A stretch of 64,000 bases of DNA, from assembly GCF_000715015.1 (NCBI RefSeq), contig NZ_JMIW01000006.1:219001-283000 (forward strand), written 5' to 3'. The translations under genes and the position numbers were made by a program. How positions within the stretch are numbered: position 1 is the stretch's first letter; the number at the start of each line of letters is the position of its first letter. Shown here one piece after another: positions 8,286 through 17,038 of this stretch. A model generated the notes under the pieces. It was not told the DNA's origin. It worked only from the letters and a program-made list of their open reading frames with translations, and searched no databases. This DNA comes from Erythrobacter longus. GTDB lineage: Bacteria; Pseudomonadota; Alphaproteobacteria; Sphingomonadales; Sphingomonadaceae.

Positions 8286-9551
8286 CTATTCGGTGCGCAA
8301 TGCCTCAATCGGTGACAGGCGCGAGGCTCGGATCGCGGGGTAACTCCCGAACACCAAACCAAGCACCGCCGAAAAGGCCAAAGAGCCAAGAGCAACACCG
8401 ATGCCAATGGGTACAGGAAAGTCGGCATAGGCGGTCAAGGCCGAACCAGCGAGCCACGCCAAGACAAGGCCGACTGCACCACCAAGCACACACAAAACCG
8501 CTGCTTCGACAAGGAATTGGTTGCGAATATCGCTGCCTTTGGCGCCCAATGCCATGCGCAGACCGATTTCACGAGTGCGCTCTGTAACGCTGACGAGCAT
8601 GATGTTCATAATGCCAATTCCGCCCACAAGTAGCGAGATTGAGGCAATCGCAACCAGAACCGCTTGCAGGATGCCTGTGATAAACTGGCTTTCCTCCATA
8701 AACTCTTGCGTGGTGCGCACCCGGAACGGGTTAATCTCGCCATCCCGGACCCGGTAGCGGTCCTTCATCAGATTAGTGATATCGATCTTGCCTTGGACAA
8801 GAGAGGCCCCCTCTTCAAACCCGGCAAAGGCAAGTTGAAGGTCATCTGGCCCAGGCAGGCTGTCTCCAACAAAGCGTTGACGCATGGTGGATATAGGAAG
8901 CACAGCTGTGTCGTCATTATCGGTGCCGAAAGTTGATCCTTTTTCTTCGAGAACACCGATGACCTGAAATGGCACGCCGTCGACGCGCACGGTCTCTCCA
9001 ACAGGGTCAAATTCGCCAAACAGAGTTTCGGCCGTGGTTTGCCCCAGAACCAGAACGCGGGCAGCAGAGCGAACATCGGCCTCACTTATATAGCGCCCGC
9101 GATCAGCGGGATGATTGGTGATCTGGCCATATCCCGGGGTTGTCCCGACCGCGCTGGTCGAAGTGTTGGCCCCTGCCGTCACCATATCAAGGGTTGAGCG
9201 CAATTGCGGCGCGGTGGCGATAACGCCGGGGACTTCGCGCTCAATCGCGCGCAGATCGCGGCTTGTCAGGCGGCCCCGATCGTACGATCGCCGCCCACCT
9301 TCATTGTCGGGTTCTGGCACGATAATCGCCATGTTCGAACCAAAGCTGTTGATCGACTGCATGACGGATTCTTGCGCGCCATTGCCAACGGCCACTGCCA
9401 GCGTCACCGCAAAAACGCCGATCAAAACGCCCAGCATTGTGAGAATAGAGCGCATCAAATTGGTGCGCAGCGCGGTCAAAGCAATGGCGATATTCACGCC
9501 CCAGCTGGAGAGGAATTTCTGGCCCTTTCGCTTTGCAGGGATGGTCGCCAT
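8286..9551 (-). CDS. MacB-type ABC transporter permease
   Basis: This 421-residue inner-membrane protein has one membrane segment at about 22-42, a large periplasmic domain (about 45-285), and three C-terminal segments of the FtsX type. The conserved stretch VGGIGIMNIMLVSVTERTREIG at the start of the C-terminal membrane part is diagnostic of MacB/FtsX permeases. Its ATG overlaps the stop of the ATPase gene by one base (TAATG). Together with the ATPase and the membrane-fusion protein it forms a tripartite efflux pump; here the permease and ATPase are separate chains, unlike E. coli MacB. Substrate unknown: lipids, peptides or small toxins are all possible. Confidence 0.93.
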   Translation of the reverse strand: MATIPAKRKGQKFLSSWGVNIAIALTALRTNLMRSILTMLGVLIGVFAVTLAVAVGNGAQESVMQSINSFGSNMAIIVPEPDNEGGRRSYDRGRLTSRDLRAIEREVPGVIATAPQLRSTLDMVTAGANTSTSAVGTTPGYGQITNHPADRGRYISEADVRSAARVLVLGQTTAETLFGEFDPVGETVRVDGVPFQVIGVLEEKGSTFGTDNDDTAVLPISTMRQRFVGDSLPGPDDLQLAFAGFEEGASLVQGKIDITNLMKDRYRVRDGEINPFRVRTTQEFMEESQFITGILQAVLVAIASISLLVGGIGIMNIMLVSVTERTREIGLRMALGAKGSDIRNQFLVEAAVLCVLGGAVGLVLAWLAGSALTAYADFPVPIGIGVALGSLAFSAVLGLVFGSYPAIRASRLSPIEALRTE

Positions 9552-10312
9552 TACGCCTCCTCCACCGCTAATGCGCCAGTAGCCACCGCGCGATTTTGGA
9601 CCAGCCTGTCTTCAATCACCTTGCCATCGCGAAATTCAATCCGGCGCTTTGCATGGTCGGCAATCTCGTCCTCGTGGGTGACCACAATCACCGTAATACC
9701 AGCGGCGTTGAGCCCTTCAAAAATCGCCATGATCTCTTCGCTGGTGCGGGTATCAAGAGCGCCAGTGGGTTCATCGGCAAGCAGCATAAGCGGCTCTGTC
9801 ACAAGAGCCCTTGCGATAGCCACGCGTTGTTGCTGCCCGCCTGAAAGCTTGGCAGGCGTGTTCAGCAATCGGTCGCCTAGCCCCATCTCGATAAGCTTTG
9901 CAGTCGCACGCTCACGCCGCTTTGCTTTATCCATCCCGGCATAGATTAACGGCACCGCCACATTATCAATCGAAGACGTCCGGGCAAGCAGGTTAAACTG
10001 CTGAAACACAAAGCCGATTTTCTCATTTCGAAGAACCGCCAGATCGTCGCTCGACATATCGGCGGTTGGCGTTCCGTCGATCAACACCTGTCCCGATGAA
10101 GGCACATCAAGGCACCCGATCATGTTCATGAATGTCGATTTGCCCGAACCGCTCTTTCCCATGATTGCGACATATTCGCCGTGCTCAATCGTGAGAGAGA
10201 CGCCGTTCACTGCATGGATCACTTCCCCGCCAAGATTGTATGACTTGACCAGTTCGCGTGTCTCAATCAGCGGATGGCCTTGATCGGCGCTTTGGGTGGC
10301 TGGGATTGCCAT
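9551..10312 (-). CDS. ABC transporter ATP-binding protein, MacB/LolD type
   Basis: This 253-residue ATPase has Walker A GKSGSGKS, signature LSGGQQQR and Walker B LMLLADEP followed by TGALD, the form seen in MacB/LolD-type ATPases. The start used is the ATG at 10312, just before the conserved IETRELVKSYNLG segment and 10 nt after the fusion-protein stop, with AGGCAGG as ribosome site. Earlier starts would overlap the fusion protein. It powers the permease at 8286-9551. Confidence 0.94.
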   Translation of the reverse strand: MAIPATQSADQGHPLIETRELVKSYNLGGEVIHAVNGVSLTIEHGEYVAIMGKSGSGKSTFMNMIGCLDVPSSGQVLIDGTPTADMSSDDLAVLRNEKIGFVFQQFNLLARTSSIDNVAVPLIYAGMDKAKRRERATAKLIEMGLGDRLLNTPAKLSGGQQQRVAIARALVTEPLMLLADEPTGALDTRTSEEIMAIFEGLNAAGITVIVVTHEDEIADHAKRRIEFRDGKVIEDRLVQNRAVATGALAVEEA

Positions 10313-10322
10313 AGGCCTGCCT

Positions 10323-11561
10323 CTAAGACCCCTCGCCAGAGCCATCACCGCGAAGGCTTTTGGACCGGACAAGGACCGCTTGCCCAGCTTCAAGACCGTC
10401 AGTGATTTCGACGTGTTCTTCGCCCTCAAGTCCAATTTTTACCGGCACGCGCCGGGGCAGATAAGGCTCCTCGCCCGGTACCCAGACATAGGCCTGCTTT
10501 GCCTCACCGGATTGCTCGCCGCCCTCTGGCTGTTCGCCCCGATCCTCCTCGCGCGGCAGAAAACGGGTCGAGGCGACCGGCACTCTCAAGACGTTCTTCT
10601 TCACGCCAGTGATGATCTCAACATTTGCGGTCATCCCGGTGAGCAAGCGCCCATCGGAATTGTCGACATCAAGGATCACCAAATAGCTCACCGCATTGCC
10701 ATTTTGCGAGGCGGATTGGCGGATCTGCTGAACGAGAGCTTCAAATTCAGCTTCTGGATAAGAGTCCACGGTAAAGCGCACAGATTGACCTTTGCGCACT
10801 TGGCCAATGTCGGCTTCGTCCACCGATGCCTCGACTTGCATGCGGCTTGTGTCGGCTGCGATTGTAAAAAGGTTGGGCGTTTGGAAATTCGCCGCCACCG
10901 TGGTTCCTGGCTCAACCAGCTTATCGATGACAACACCGCTTGTCGGCGCAATAATACGCGTCCGCGAAAGGTCGAGCTGAGCAGATTCCAGCTCTGCCAT
11001 GCTCTGAGCGATTTGAGCCCGCGCGCTTTGTGCCTGCGCCTGCGCAGAGCTTAAATTTGCTTTTGCCGCGACCAATGCGTTCTCTGCCTGGTCCAGCCCT
11101 GCGGTTGAAACAAAACCCTTTTCCGCCAGCTCTTTACGACGGGCAAATTCGCGGGTTTGCACTTGAACATCGGTGAGCGAGCGAGTGATGGAGGCCTCGG
11201 CCTGGGCAAGGCTTGCGCGGGCAAGATCAACCTGCGCGCGCGCCTGCGTCACCCTTGCGCGCGGACGGGTTGCGTCAATTTCGGCCAGCAATTGGCCAGC
11301 GGATACGGGCGAGTTAAAATCGACGTAGACGGCTGTGATCTGGCCAGAAACTTCCGCGCCGACATTGATCGTATTGAGCGCCCTTAATGTCCCGCTTGCG
11401 GAAACAACGCGGGCGACTTCGCCCTTTGACGCATCTTCTGCGACATATTCATAATCGCGGCCACCCGAGGACAGAACGGCCCACAAGATCAGAATGACGA
11501 CCAGCGCGATAACTCCCGTTATAATTGGGTGCCGTTTGATCCAATCCAAAACTCGCTTCAC
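10323..11561 (-). CDS. MacA/HlyD-type membrane-fusion protein
   Basis: This 412-residue periplasmic adaptor is the first gene of the efflux operon. The start chosen is a GTG at 11561 (MKRVLDWIKRHPIITG), placing the single membrane anchor near residues 12-30; a TTG at 11615 is also open. After the anchor come a lipoyl half-domain (VSGQITAVYVDFNSPV), a long alanine- and glutamine-rich helical hairpin (about 85-195), the second lipoyl half (RIIAPTSGVVIDKLVEPG), a barrel domain and a C-terminal domain that ends early, rich in glycine and serine. It links the permease to an outer-membrane channel; no TolC gene is adjacent. Confidence 0.92.
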   Translation of the reverse strand: MKRVLDWIKRHPIITGVIALVVILILWAVLSSGGRDYEYVAEDASKGEVARVVSASGTLRALNTINVGAEVSGQITAVYVDFNSPVSAGQLLAEIDATRPRARVTQARAQVDLARASLAQAEASITRSLTDVQVQTREFARRKELAEKGFVSTAGLDQAENALVAAKANLSSAQAQAQSARAQIAQSMAELESAQLDLSRTRIIAPTSGVVIDKLVEPGTTVAANFQTPNLFTIAADTSRMQVEASVDEADIGQVRKGQSVRFTVDSYPEAEFEALVQQIRQSASQNGNAVSYLVILDVDNSDGRLLTGMTANVEIITGVKKNVLRVPVASTRFLPREEDRGEQPEGGEQSGEAKQAYVWVPGEEPYLPRRVPVKIGLEGEEHVEITDGLEAGQAVLVRSKSLRGDGSGEGS

Positions 11562-11732
11562 AACACTTACGCCCCATTTTTTAAAGCATGAGCTATACAG
11601 CCAATCGCGCGCCAATCGAGTGCAAATGACGTTGTTTGGCAGATCAGCTTGTGCGGCGAACGATAGTTTTGCGCAATCTTACTCAAGGTCGGCTTCAGCA
11701 CATCTTGTCAAAGCAGCAGTACCACATGGGGT

Positions 11733-12563
11733 ATGACCGCTTTGTCTCTATTGCCCAGAACAACGAGCTTCCTTCCGTTCCAGATCGGAGAGGTCCTGCG
11801 CGAAGCCGCAGTGACAAGCGTCATTCCGCGCTTTGGACGGCTTGGGTCTGATGAGGTGCAGGAAAAGTCTGTCGGCGACTTGGTGACTATCGCTGATACG
11901 CAAGCCGAGGCGATAATTGCAGCAGGTTTGACAGCTTTGCGCCCGCGGGCGCGGGTCGTGGGAGAGGAGGCCTGCGCTGCCAATCCGGGCCTGCTTAAAA
12001 ACCTTGATCGCGGCGAGGTTTGGATCATTGATCCTATCGATGGCACGGGCAATTATGCCGCTGGCCGCGCCCCATTCGCGATGATGGCTGCGCTCTTGCA
12101 AGAAGGCGAGATCGTTGCCTCGGCCGTTCTCGACCCCTTGTCGGATCGCCTTCTCTTGGCCGAAAAAGGCGGCGGCGCGTGGTTAAACGAAATGCGCCTC
12201 GTAAGCTGCGAACAAAGGCCTGTCCCTCGTGCGCTGTCCGGGATCATCAGCCATTTTCAACGTCCCCCAGAAATGGAAGCCAAAGCTGGGACCTTGGCAG
12301 ATGACGGTGTGACCCTTCTTTCGACCCAGCGCTGTGCCGGGTTCGAATATGCGCGGATTGCGATAGGTGAACTGGACTTTGCGCTTTATTGGAGGACACT
12401 GGTTTGGGACCATGCACCCGGCATCCTTATTCTGGAGGAGGCAGGCGGCAAAGCGGCGCATTTGGATGGCACTTCTTATGCCTCTTCGCGTCCCCATCGG
12501 CCCATTCTTCTGGCGCGAAATAAGGCAATCTGGGACCACATCGCCTCTGCCATGGCACGCTGA
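11733..12563 (+). CDS. Inositol-monophosphatase-family phosphatase
   Basis: This 276-residue protein carries the metal-binding signatures of the family: VGEE (first metal ligand), IIDPIDGTGNY and WDHAPG near the C-terminus. Such enzymes remove phosphate from inositol, histidinol, PAP or sugar phosphates, and the exact substrate cannot be read from sequence. The gene converges on kdsA with only three bases between the stops. Because the ulosonic-acid operon lacks a KdsC-type phosphatase, it could supply that step, but the opposite strand and separate promoter argue against a tight link. The start ATG at 11733 follows a GGGG stretch. Confidence 0.88.
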   Translation: MTALSLLPRTTSFLPFQIGEVLREAAVTSVIPRFGRLGSDEVQEKSVGDLVTIADTQAEAIIAAGLTALRPRARVVGEEACAANPGLLKNLDRGEVWIIDPIDGTGNYAAGRAPFAMMAALLQEGEIVASAVLDPLSDRLLLAEKGGGAWLNEMRLVSCEQRPVPRALSGIISHFQRPPEMEAKAGTLADDGVTLLSTQRCAGFEYARIAIGELDFALYWRTLVWDHAPGILILEEAGGKAAHLDGTSYASSRPHRPILLARNKAIWDHIASAMAR

Positions 12564-12566
12564 CGA

Positions 12567-13385
12567 TCAAGCCTTCGCCAGCCGATCGAACGCCATAAGT
12601 CTCTCAAGCAAGGCGCGCATCTCTTTGAGCGGGATCATATTGGGGCCATCGCTGGGCGCGCTATCGGGGTCTTGATGAGTTTCTATAAAAAGGCCCGCAA
12701 CGCCAATTGAAATGGCTGCGCGCGCCAATGCGGGCACAAACTCACGCTGCCCGCCAGAACTGTCCCCTCGCCCGCCCGGTTGTTGCACCGAATGCGTTGC
12801 ATCGAACACGACCGGATACCCTGTTTCAGCCATGATCGGCAAAGAACGCATATCGTTCACCAGAGTGTTATAGCCAAAGCTGGTTCCCCTCTCGCACAGA
12901 AGAATATTGTCGTTGCCCGTGCTGCCGATCTTTTGTGCGACATTGGCCATGTCCCAAGGCGCCAGAAACTGACCCTTCTTCACATTCACCGCGCGCCCTG
13001 TGTTGCCCGCTGCAAGCAGGAGATCGGTCTGGCGGCACAAGAAGGCAGGGATTTGCAAGACATCCACGGCCTGCGAAACGGGTTCGCATTGCTCAGGCGC
13101 GTGAACATCGGTGATAACCGGGCAGCCAAATGTCGCCCGTATTTCGGCAAAGACATCGAGAGCCTTCGCTATGCCGATCCCGCGCGGTGAATTGATCGAG
13201 GTTCGGTTCCCCTTGTCGAAGGATGACTTATAAATCAGCCCAAGGCCAAGCAAGCTGCAAATCTCGCTCAAGCCTGCTGCCATTTCCAAGGCATGATCGC
13301 GGCTTTCCATCGCGCAAGGTCCCGCAATAAGGACGAAGGGTTTGTCATTCCCCATTTGCAATTCGCCGATTGTGACCCGCTTCAT
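12567..13385 (-). CDS. kdsA: 3-deoxy-8-phosphooctulonate synthase (KDO-8-P synthase)
   Basis: The enzyme condenses arabinose 5-phosphate with phosphoenolpyruvate to KDO 8-phosphate in the cytoplasm. At 272 residues it has the normal length. Visible signatures are VLIAGPCAMES, YKSSFDKGNRTS, ITDVHAPEQ, LQIPAFLCRQTDLL, NVKKGQFLAPWDM and CERGTSFGYNTLV. It has an asparagine-free PEP site as in metal-dependent forms (GPCAMES), though I cannot assign the metal class with certainty. It is the last gene of a four-gene minus-strand operon, nine bases after the cytidylyltransferase-RraA fusion. Confidence 0.96.
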   Translation of the reverse strand: MKRVTIGELQMGNDKPFVLIAGPCAMESRDHALEMAAGLSEICSLLGLGLIYKSSFDKGNRTSINSPRGIGIAKALDVFAEIRATFGCPVITDVHAPEQCEPVSQAVDVLQIPAFLCRQTDLLLAAGNTGRAVNVKKGQFLAPWDMANVAQKIGSTGNDNILLCERGTSFGYNTLVNDMRSLPIMAETGYPVVFDATHSVQQPGGRGDSSGGQREFVPALARAAISIGVAGLFIETHQDPDSAPSDGPNMIPLKEMRALLERLMAFDRLAKA

Positions 13386-13394
13386 CGACGTCTC

Positions 13395-14711
13395 CTAAAA
13401 TGATCCAAAGCTGTTTAGAATTTCGCCAGTTTCCATCCCGCGTGCAGCATTGATGCGAATGTGAGCCTCGTTGCTGAGCACTTCCCAGCTTCGCGCTTCC
13501 ACTTCGGCCCAGCGTTCTTGCGGCACGACAACCACGCCGTCCTCATCGGCGAACACCACGTCACCATTGCGGATCGTGACGTCGCCGATCTGGATCGGCT
13601 TGTTCATTGATTTGACTGTTCCCTCGAACTTGACGTCGTTGCAGTGGCTTGCATGGGCATAAACCGGAAGGCCAAGACGCCGCACATCGGCTGTGTCGCG
13701 CGTGACCCCATCAATCACCGCTCCAACCGCGCCGGCCCTGATCGCAAGGCCTGCATTGAGATCGCCGAAATATGCTCTTTCCGGCACATCATTTGCGACC
13801 ATGACGACATCACCCTGGCGCACGAAATCATAGGATTGAAGCGCGTCATAAATGCCCTTCCACGCATCCGCTGGGCCGCCGGGATCGACCTTTGCCAATT
13901 GCAATGTCTTGGCCCGGCCCATGATAGCGCCGCCAGTGGTTGGACGGATGTGCGCTGGCAATACGGCTGCTACACCCAATTCCTTGCAAGTATCAGCCAG
14001 CACCGTGGATGAGAATTGCCCCATCATTGCCTTGAACCGGACCGCTTCTGAAGCCCGTTGGCCCGCAGCGATCGTCTCAGCGACTTGAAAATCACTGTGT
14101 GTGTTGATGTCTATCTGCTCAATCGGGTCAAGCTCGAACAGTATCGGATTGGCCCCAAAACGGTGCCGGGGCGGTTTGCCGTCTGCGCCCTTGCGCACGA
14201 TGTAGAGGCTCATTGCCTCGACAATGGTGTCTGACATTTCAAAGCTGTTGGGGATGCGCCCTTCGGCATCGATATAGGCTGGGGCGCTGCCTTCCCAACA
14301 ATATTGCTTTGCCCGTGAAACACCCACAAGGCTGTCTGCCTCCGGGTTTGCAAGCAGGGTTTCGACCGCGCGCGTGACAGTGTCAGCAGTCACAAAAGGC
14401 GCAGTGCATAGCGCTTGTATCCAGAGGTCAGCCTCGGGCCGCTGGCTGCATTGCCAGGCGAACATTTCGTGCCCGTCGGTCGCATTGCTTGCGAGCGATT
14501 GCGGGCGCTTGACCCATGCAACTGGCAGATCATCGGCTAATTCAGCCAGCCCCTCATCCTCGGTATCGAGGCACACCTCAGTGATTAGGCGGCAATCGAG
14601 CAATTGTTTGAGTTTGCGCTTAAAAAGGTGCTCTCCATCAAGGATTGCCCGGTTTTTGCCCGGCACCCGCTCGCTGCCCCCTTTGGCAGGGATAAAGGCG
14701 ACAATGTTCAC
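13395..14711 (-). CDS. NeuA-type cytidylyltransferase fused to an RraA-like aldolase domain
   Basis: This is a 438-residue, two-domain protein. Residues 1 to about 225 are a nucleotidyltransferase of the acylneuraminate/ulosonate class: IPAKGGSERVPGKN for CTP binding and DINTHSDF near the domain end. It is closer to NeuA than to classic KdsB. Residues about 228-430 are an RraA-superfamily domain with GRAKTLQ, the metal and catalytic DGVTRD (R338, D339), PVYAHA and GDVVFADEDGVVVVP, so the aldolase-type site looks intact. The GTG start has an AGGA site overlapping the kdsD stop region. In context the first domain would activate the sugar made by KdsD and KdsA; the task of the RraA domain (aldol cleavage or decarboxylation of an ulosonic acid, or a structural role) is unknown. 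Confidence 0.88.
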   Translation of the reverse strand: MNIVAFIPAKGGSERVPGKNRAILDGEHLFKRKLKQLLDCRLITEVCLDTEDEGLAELADDLPVAWVKRPQSLASNATDGHEMFAWQCSQRPEADLWIQALCTAPFVTADTVTRAVETLLANPEADSLVGVSRAKQYCWEGSAPAYIDAEGRIPNSFEMSDTIVEAMSLYIVRKGADGKPPRHRFGANPILFELDPIEQIDINTHSDFQVAETIAAGQRASEAVRFKAMMGQFSSTVLADTCKELGVAAVLPAHIRPTTGGAIMGRAKTLQLAKVDPGGPADAWKGIYDALQSYDFVRQGDVVMVANDVPERAYFGDLNAGLAIRAGAVGAVIDGVTRDTADVRRLGLPVYAHASHCNDVKFEGTVKSMNKPIQIGDVTIRNGDVVFADEDGVVVVPQERWAEVEARSWEVLSNEAHIRINAARGMETGEILNSFGSF

Positions 14712-14714
14712 GGC

Positions 14715-15707
14715 TTATCCTAGAATATCTTGAGCGTGGAGCATGCCTTTGAGGCGCCCCGCCTCATCGACCACGGGCATGACAAGCCATGCAGTTGGCG
14801 CTCTTTTGCGCAGGGAAAGAACGTGGCCAAGACTCAAGCTATCACGCACCGTATGCGGCGTTGCCCTCATCATATCGCCCGCCGTAACTGCTGATATGTC
14901 CACCCCTGACTGCAAATGCCGGCGCACATCGCCATCAACGATGAGGCCTAGCAATTGATCGCCTTTGCCAACGACACAGGCGGCTCCCAGCCGTTTGGAT
15001 GACATTACCGTCAAAAGCTCGAGCAAAGGCGTCGCCTTTTGCACTTTGGGCAAATCGTCACCTTGCCGCATCAGGCTGGCGATAGGGATCATCTGGCGCC
15101 CTAAAAGACCAGCGGGATGGTGGCGCAGAAAATCCTCGCGCGTAAAGCCGCGGTGTTGGCTCGCCGCGATTGCCAGAGCATCGCCGATTGCAAGCTGCAA
15201 TGTCGTGCTGGACGTCGGAGCCATGCCCTGCGGGTCAGCTTCCCGCTCAATCTCGGCGAGGATCACATAATCGGCAGCGCGCACCAATGGCGATGCCTTC
15301 CGGCCCACAATCGCGACCATGTCGCAGTCGCGAGCCCTAAAGGGTGGCAACAGGCGGACAAGCTCTTCGGTCGTGCCGCTGTTGGAAAAAAACACGACGA
15401 CACTTTGCGGTTGGACTGCGCCCAAATCGCCATGAGCCGCCTCGCCTGCGTTGAGAAACAAGGCTGGCATATCGAGGCTCGAAAATGTTGCGGCGGTTTT
15501 GGCTGCGATATGGCCAGATTTACCGATCCCTACAAAGACAATGGGCTTATCTTGACGGGCGAGAAGGGCAACCGCCTGCTCGATATCGGGCTGAGGCGAT
15601 TGTGCAAGAAAGTGCGACAGAGCATCGCGCTCCTCGGCAATCGTATGGTAGAAACCATGCGCTGGCCGATGGGCAAGTGTCGGCTGAATAGTGGTCAAAG
15701 CGTTCAT
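14715..15707 (-). CDS. kdsD: Arabinose-5-phosphate isomerase (SIS plus two CBS domains)
   Basis: The 330-residue protein has an N-terminal SIS sugar-isomerase domain (VFVGIGKSGHIAAKTAATF, EAAHGDLGAV, SNSGTTEELVRLLP) and a C-terminal CBS pair (about 205-330), the standard KdsD/KpsF layout. It converts ribulose 5-phosphate to arabinose 5-phosphate, the KdsA substrate. Its ATG overlaps the preceding stop as ATGA, and only three bases separate it from the cytidylyltransferase fusion, so all are translated from one message. A housekeeping or capsule-specific role cannot be told apart here. Confidence 0.93.
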   Translation of the reverse strand: MNALTTIQPTLAHRPAHGFYHTIAEERDALSHFLAQSPQPDIEQAVALLARQDKPIVFVGIGKSGHIAAKTAATFSSLDMPALFLNAGEAAHGDLGAVQPQSVVVFFSNSGTTEELVRLLPPFRARDCDMVAIVGRKASPLVRAADYVILAEIEREADPQGMAPTSSTTLQLAIGDALAIAASQHRGFTREDFLRHHPAGLLGRQMIPIASLMRQGDDLPKVQKATPLLELLTVMSSKRLGAACVVGKGDQLLGLIVDGDVRRHLQSGVDISAVTAGDMMRATPHTVRDSLSLGHVLSLRKRAPTAWLVMPVVDEAGRLKGMLHAQDILG

Positions 15708-16891
15708 GCAGCGACCTCATCCATTGCGGCCCAGCCAGCTGCAAACACTGCGATATTTCTCTCCCAGCGCGCTGGATCAAACGGTGTGGTGATACGCTCG
15801 AGCAAGGCCGAACCCGTAAGGCACGGATCCCTTGGTGAAACAAGGTTATTGCCCGCATGATAGGCAAACCAGATACGCGCCATTTGCGTATCTGGCCGCG
15901 CCGCATTTCCCGCCTGAATGGCTGCGAAAAACGCCTCAAAATCATCATACGCGTTAAGCCATTTGCCCGTTGCAAAGCGCGACTGGCGCATAATGGGCGT
16001 GCCGCAAAACCCGGCAAGCGTATAAGACTTTGAATTGCCCAAAAGCACACCATCAGCGCAGCGCATAAGCAGCGAGGTGCTTCGCGAGGCGCAAGGTGCC
16101 TCACCCTGTATCAGGCGCACGTCATTCGAGTGTGTCTCAACCACACGTTCAAGCGCGCTGTTGTCGACATAAAGATCATTGAGAGGATGATTTGTAAGGG
16201 CCAGAAGCGCTCTGCCATCCAGCGACGCCAGCATGTCCTCGACTAACAGCGCATTGGGACTGCGGCCCACTCTATGGTGGACGTAGAAATTCTCTTTGTG
16301 TTCGTATTCCAGCGGCATGAACAACACCGGGCGATCATCCGGAAGGCCTGCCCACTCGCGAAACTTGCGCAAGGCGGATTGGCGCGTCTCAGGCGCATTT
16401 GCCAATCGGTCCCAATAAGGCTCCATCAATTGGCTGAGCTGCGCTTTGTGTGCGTCTTCAAGCGGGGGCAAGAGGCCGTGATCGAACGGTTTTTCGGCGA
16501 AGTGAACCGCGCCAACCGGGAGCAGCAGTGGATCAGCACCGCCTTCGGTTATATGGCGCACAATGCCGGGAAACTGGGCAGGCGTCTCAAAATCAGCCGA
16601 CCGGCAAAGAACAAAATCGGGGTTCATCTGGCTTACAAAACCGACAATTTGCGCCCGCTGGACAGCGTCGACGCGCATGGATTTGTGATCTTCATCAGTG
16701 ACAATATGCCAAGCTACATCTGGCAGGTGCGCGCACAGGTCATATTGCTGCTGCATGACCCCGGTGCCCTGCCAAAAAATGGGCGCGAGGATGTGCACCT
16801 CATGGTCGACAGCCAGCTTTTCGATCAGCGGCAGTATGATGCGCTCAAACCACCACGGGGTCACCGCTGGCAAATAGAATAATACGCGCAT
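15704..16891 (-). CDS. Putative GT-B-like glycosyltransferase, first gene of the KDO-type operon
   Basis: I do not recognise the family with confidence. The 395-residue soluble protein begins MRVLFYLPAVTPWWFERIILPLIEKL and alternates strand and helix as in GT-B transferases. It holds ITEGGADPLLLP and a late segment (ADGVLLGNSKSYTLAGFCGTPIMRQSRF) resembling the sugar-nucleotide-binding second half of such enzymes, where a serine and a glycine-rich turn precede TLAGFCGTP. It is translationally coupled (ATGA) to kdsD, so a transferase using the CMP-activated sugar made by the operon is the simplest guess. A GTG one codon earlier (16894) is an alternative start. Confidence 0.55.
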   Translation of the reverse strand: MRVLFYLPAVTPWWFERIILPLIEKLAVDHEVHILAPIFWQGTGVMQQQYDLCAHLPDVAWHIVTDEDHKSMRVDAVQRAQIVGFVSQMNPDFVLCRSADFETPAQFPGIVRHITEGGADPLLLPVGAVHFAEKPFDHGLLPPLEDAHKAQLSQLMEPYWDRLANAPETRQSALRKFREWAGLPDDRPVLFMPLEYEHKENFYVHHRVGRSPNALLVEDMLASLDGRALLALTNHPLNDLYVDNSALERVVETHSNDVRLIQGEAPCASRSTSLLMRCADGVLLGNSKSYTLAGFCGTPIMRQSRFATGKWLNAYDDFEAFFAAIQAGNAARPDTQMARIWFAYHAGNNLVSPRDPCLTGSALLERITTPFDPARWERNIAVFAAGWAAMDEVAA

Positions 16892-17038
16892 CACCTGCCC
16901 CAGCTAAATCCATGAAACCGCAAAGGTTCGCGGTTCGTGATGGAGCAGGGTTAGATCACGAGGGTAATGATCGGTTAACCATGGGACCCGTGGTTCCTGA
17001 CTAGGGAAAAGCCCCTACTCAACGCCTTTCAGCCGCGA

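Noticed and set aside
14711-14711. Cytidylyltransferase-RraA fusion as a frameshift or assembly artefact
   Set aside because: One continuous frame with intact motifs in both domains and tight operon spacing; no internal start with a good ribosome site is evident.
16916-17010. Short hairpins between the KDO-type operon and the ABC/M1 gene
   Set aside because: Stems of six to nine pairs with mismatch and no T-run; not enough for a terminator or operator call.
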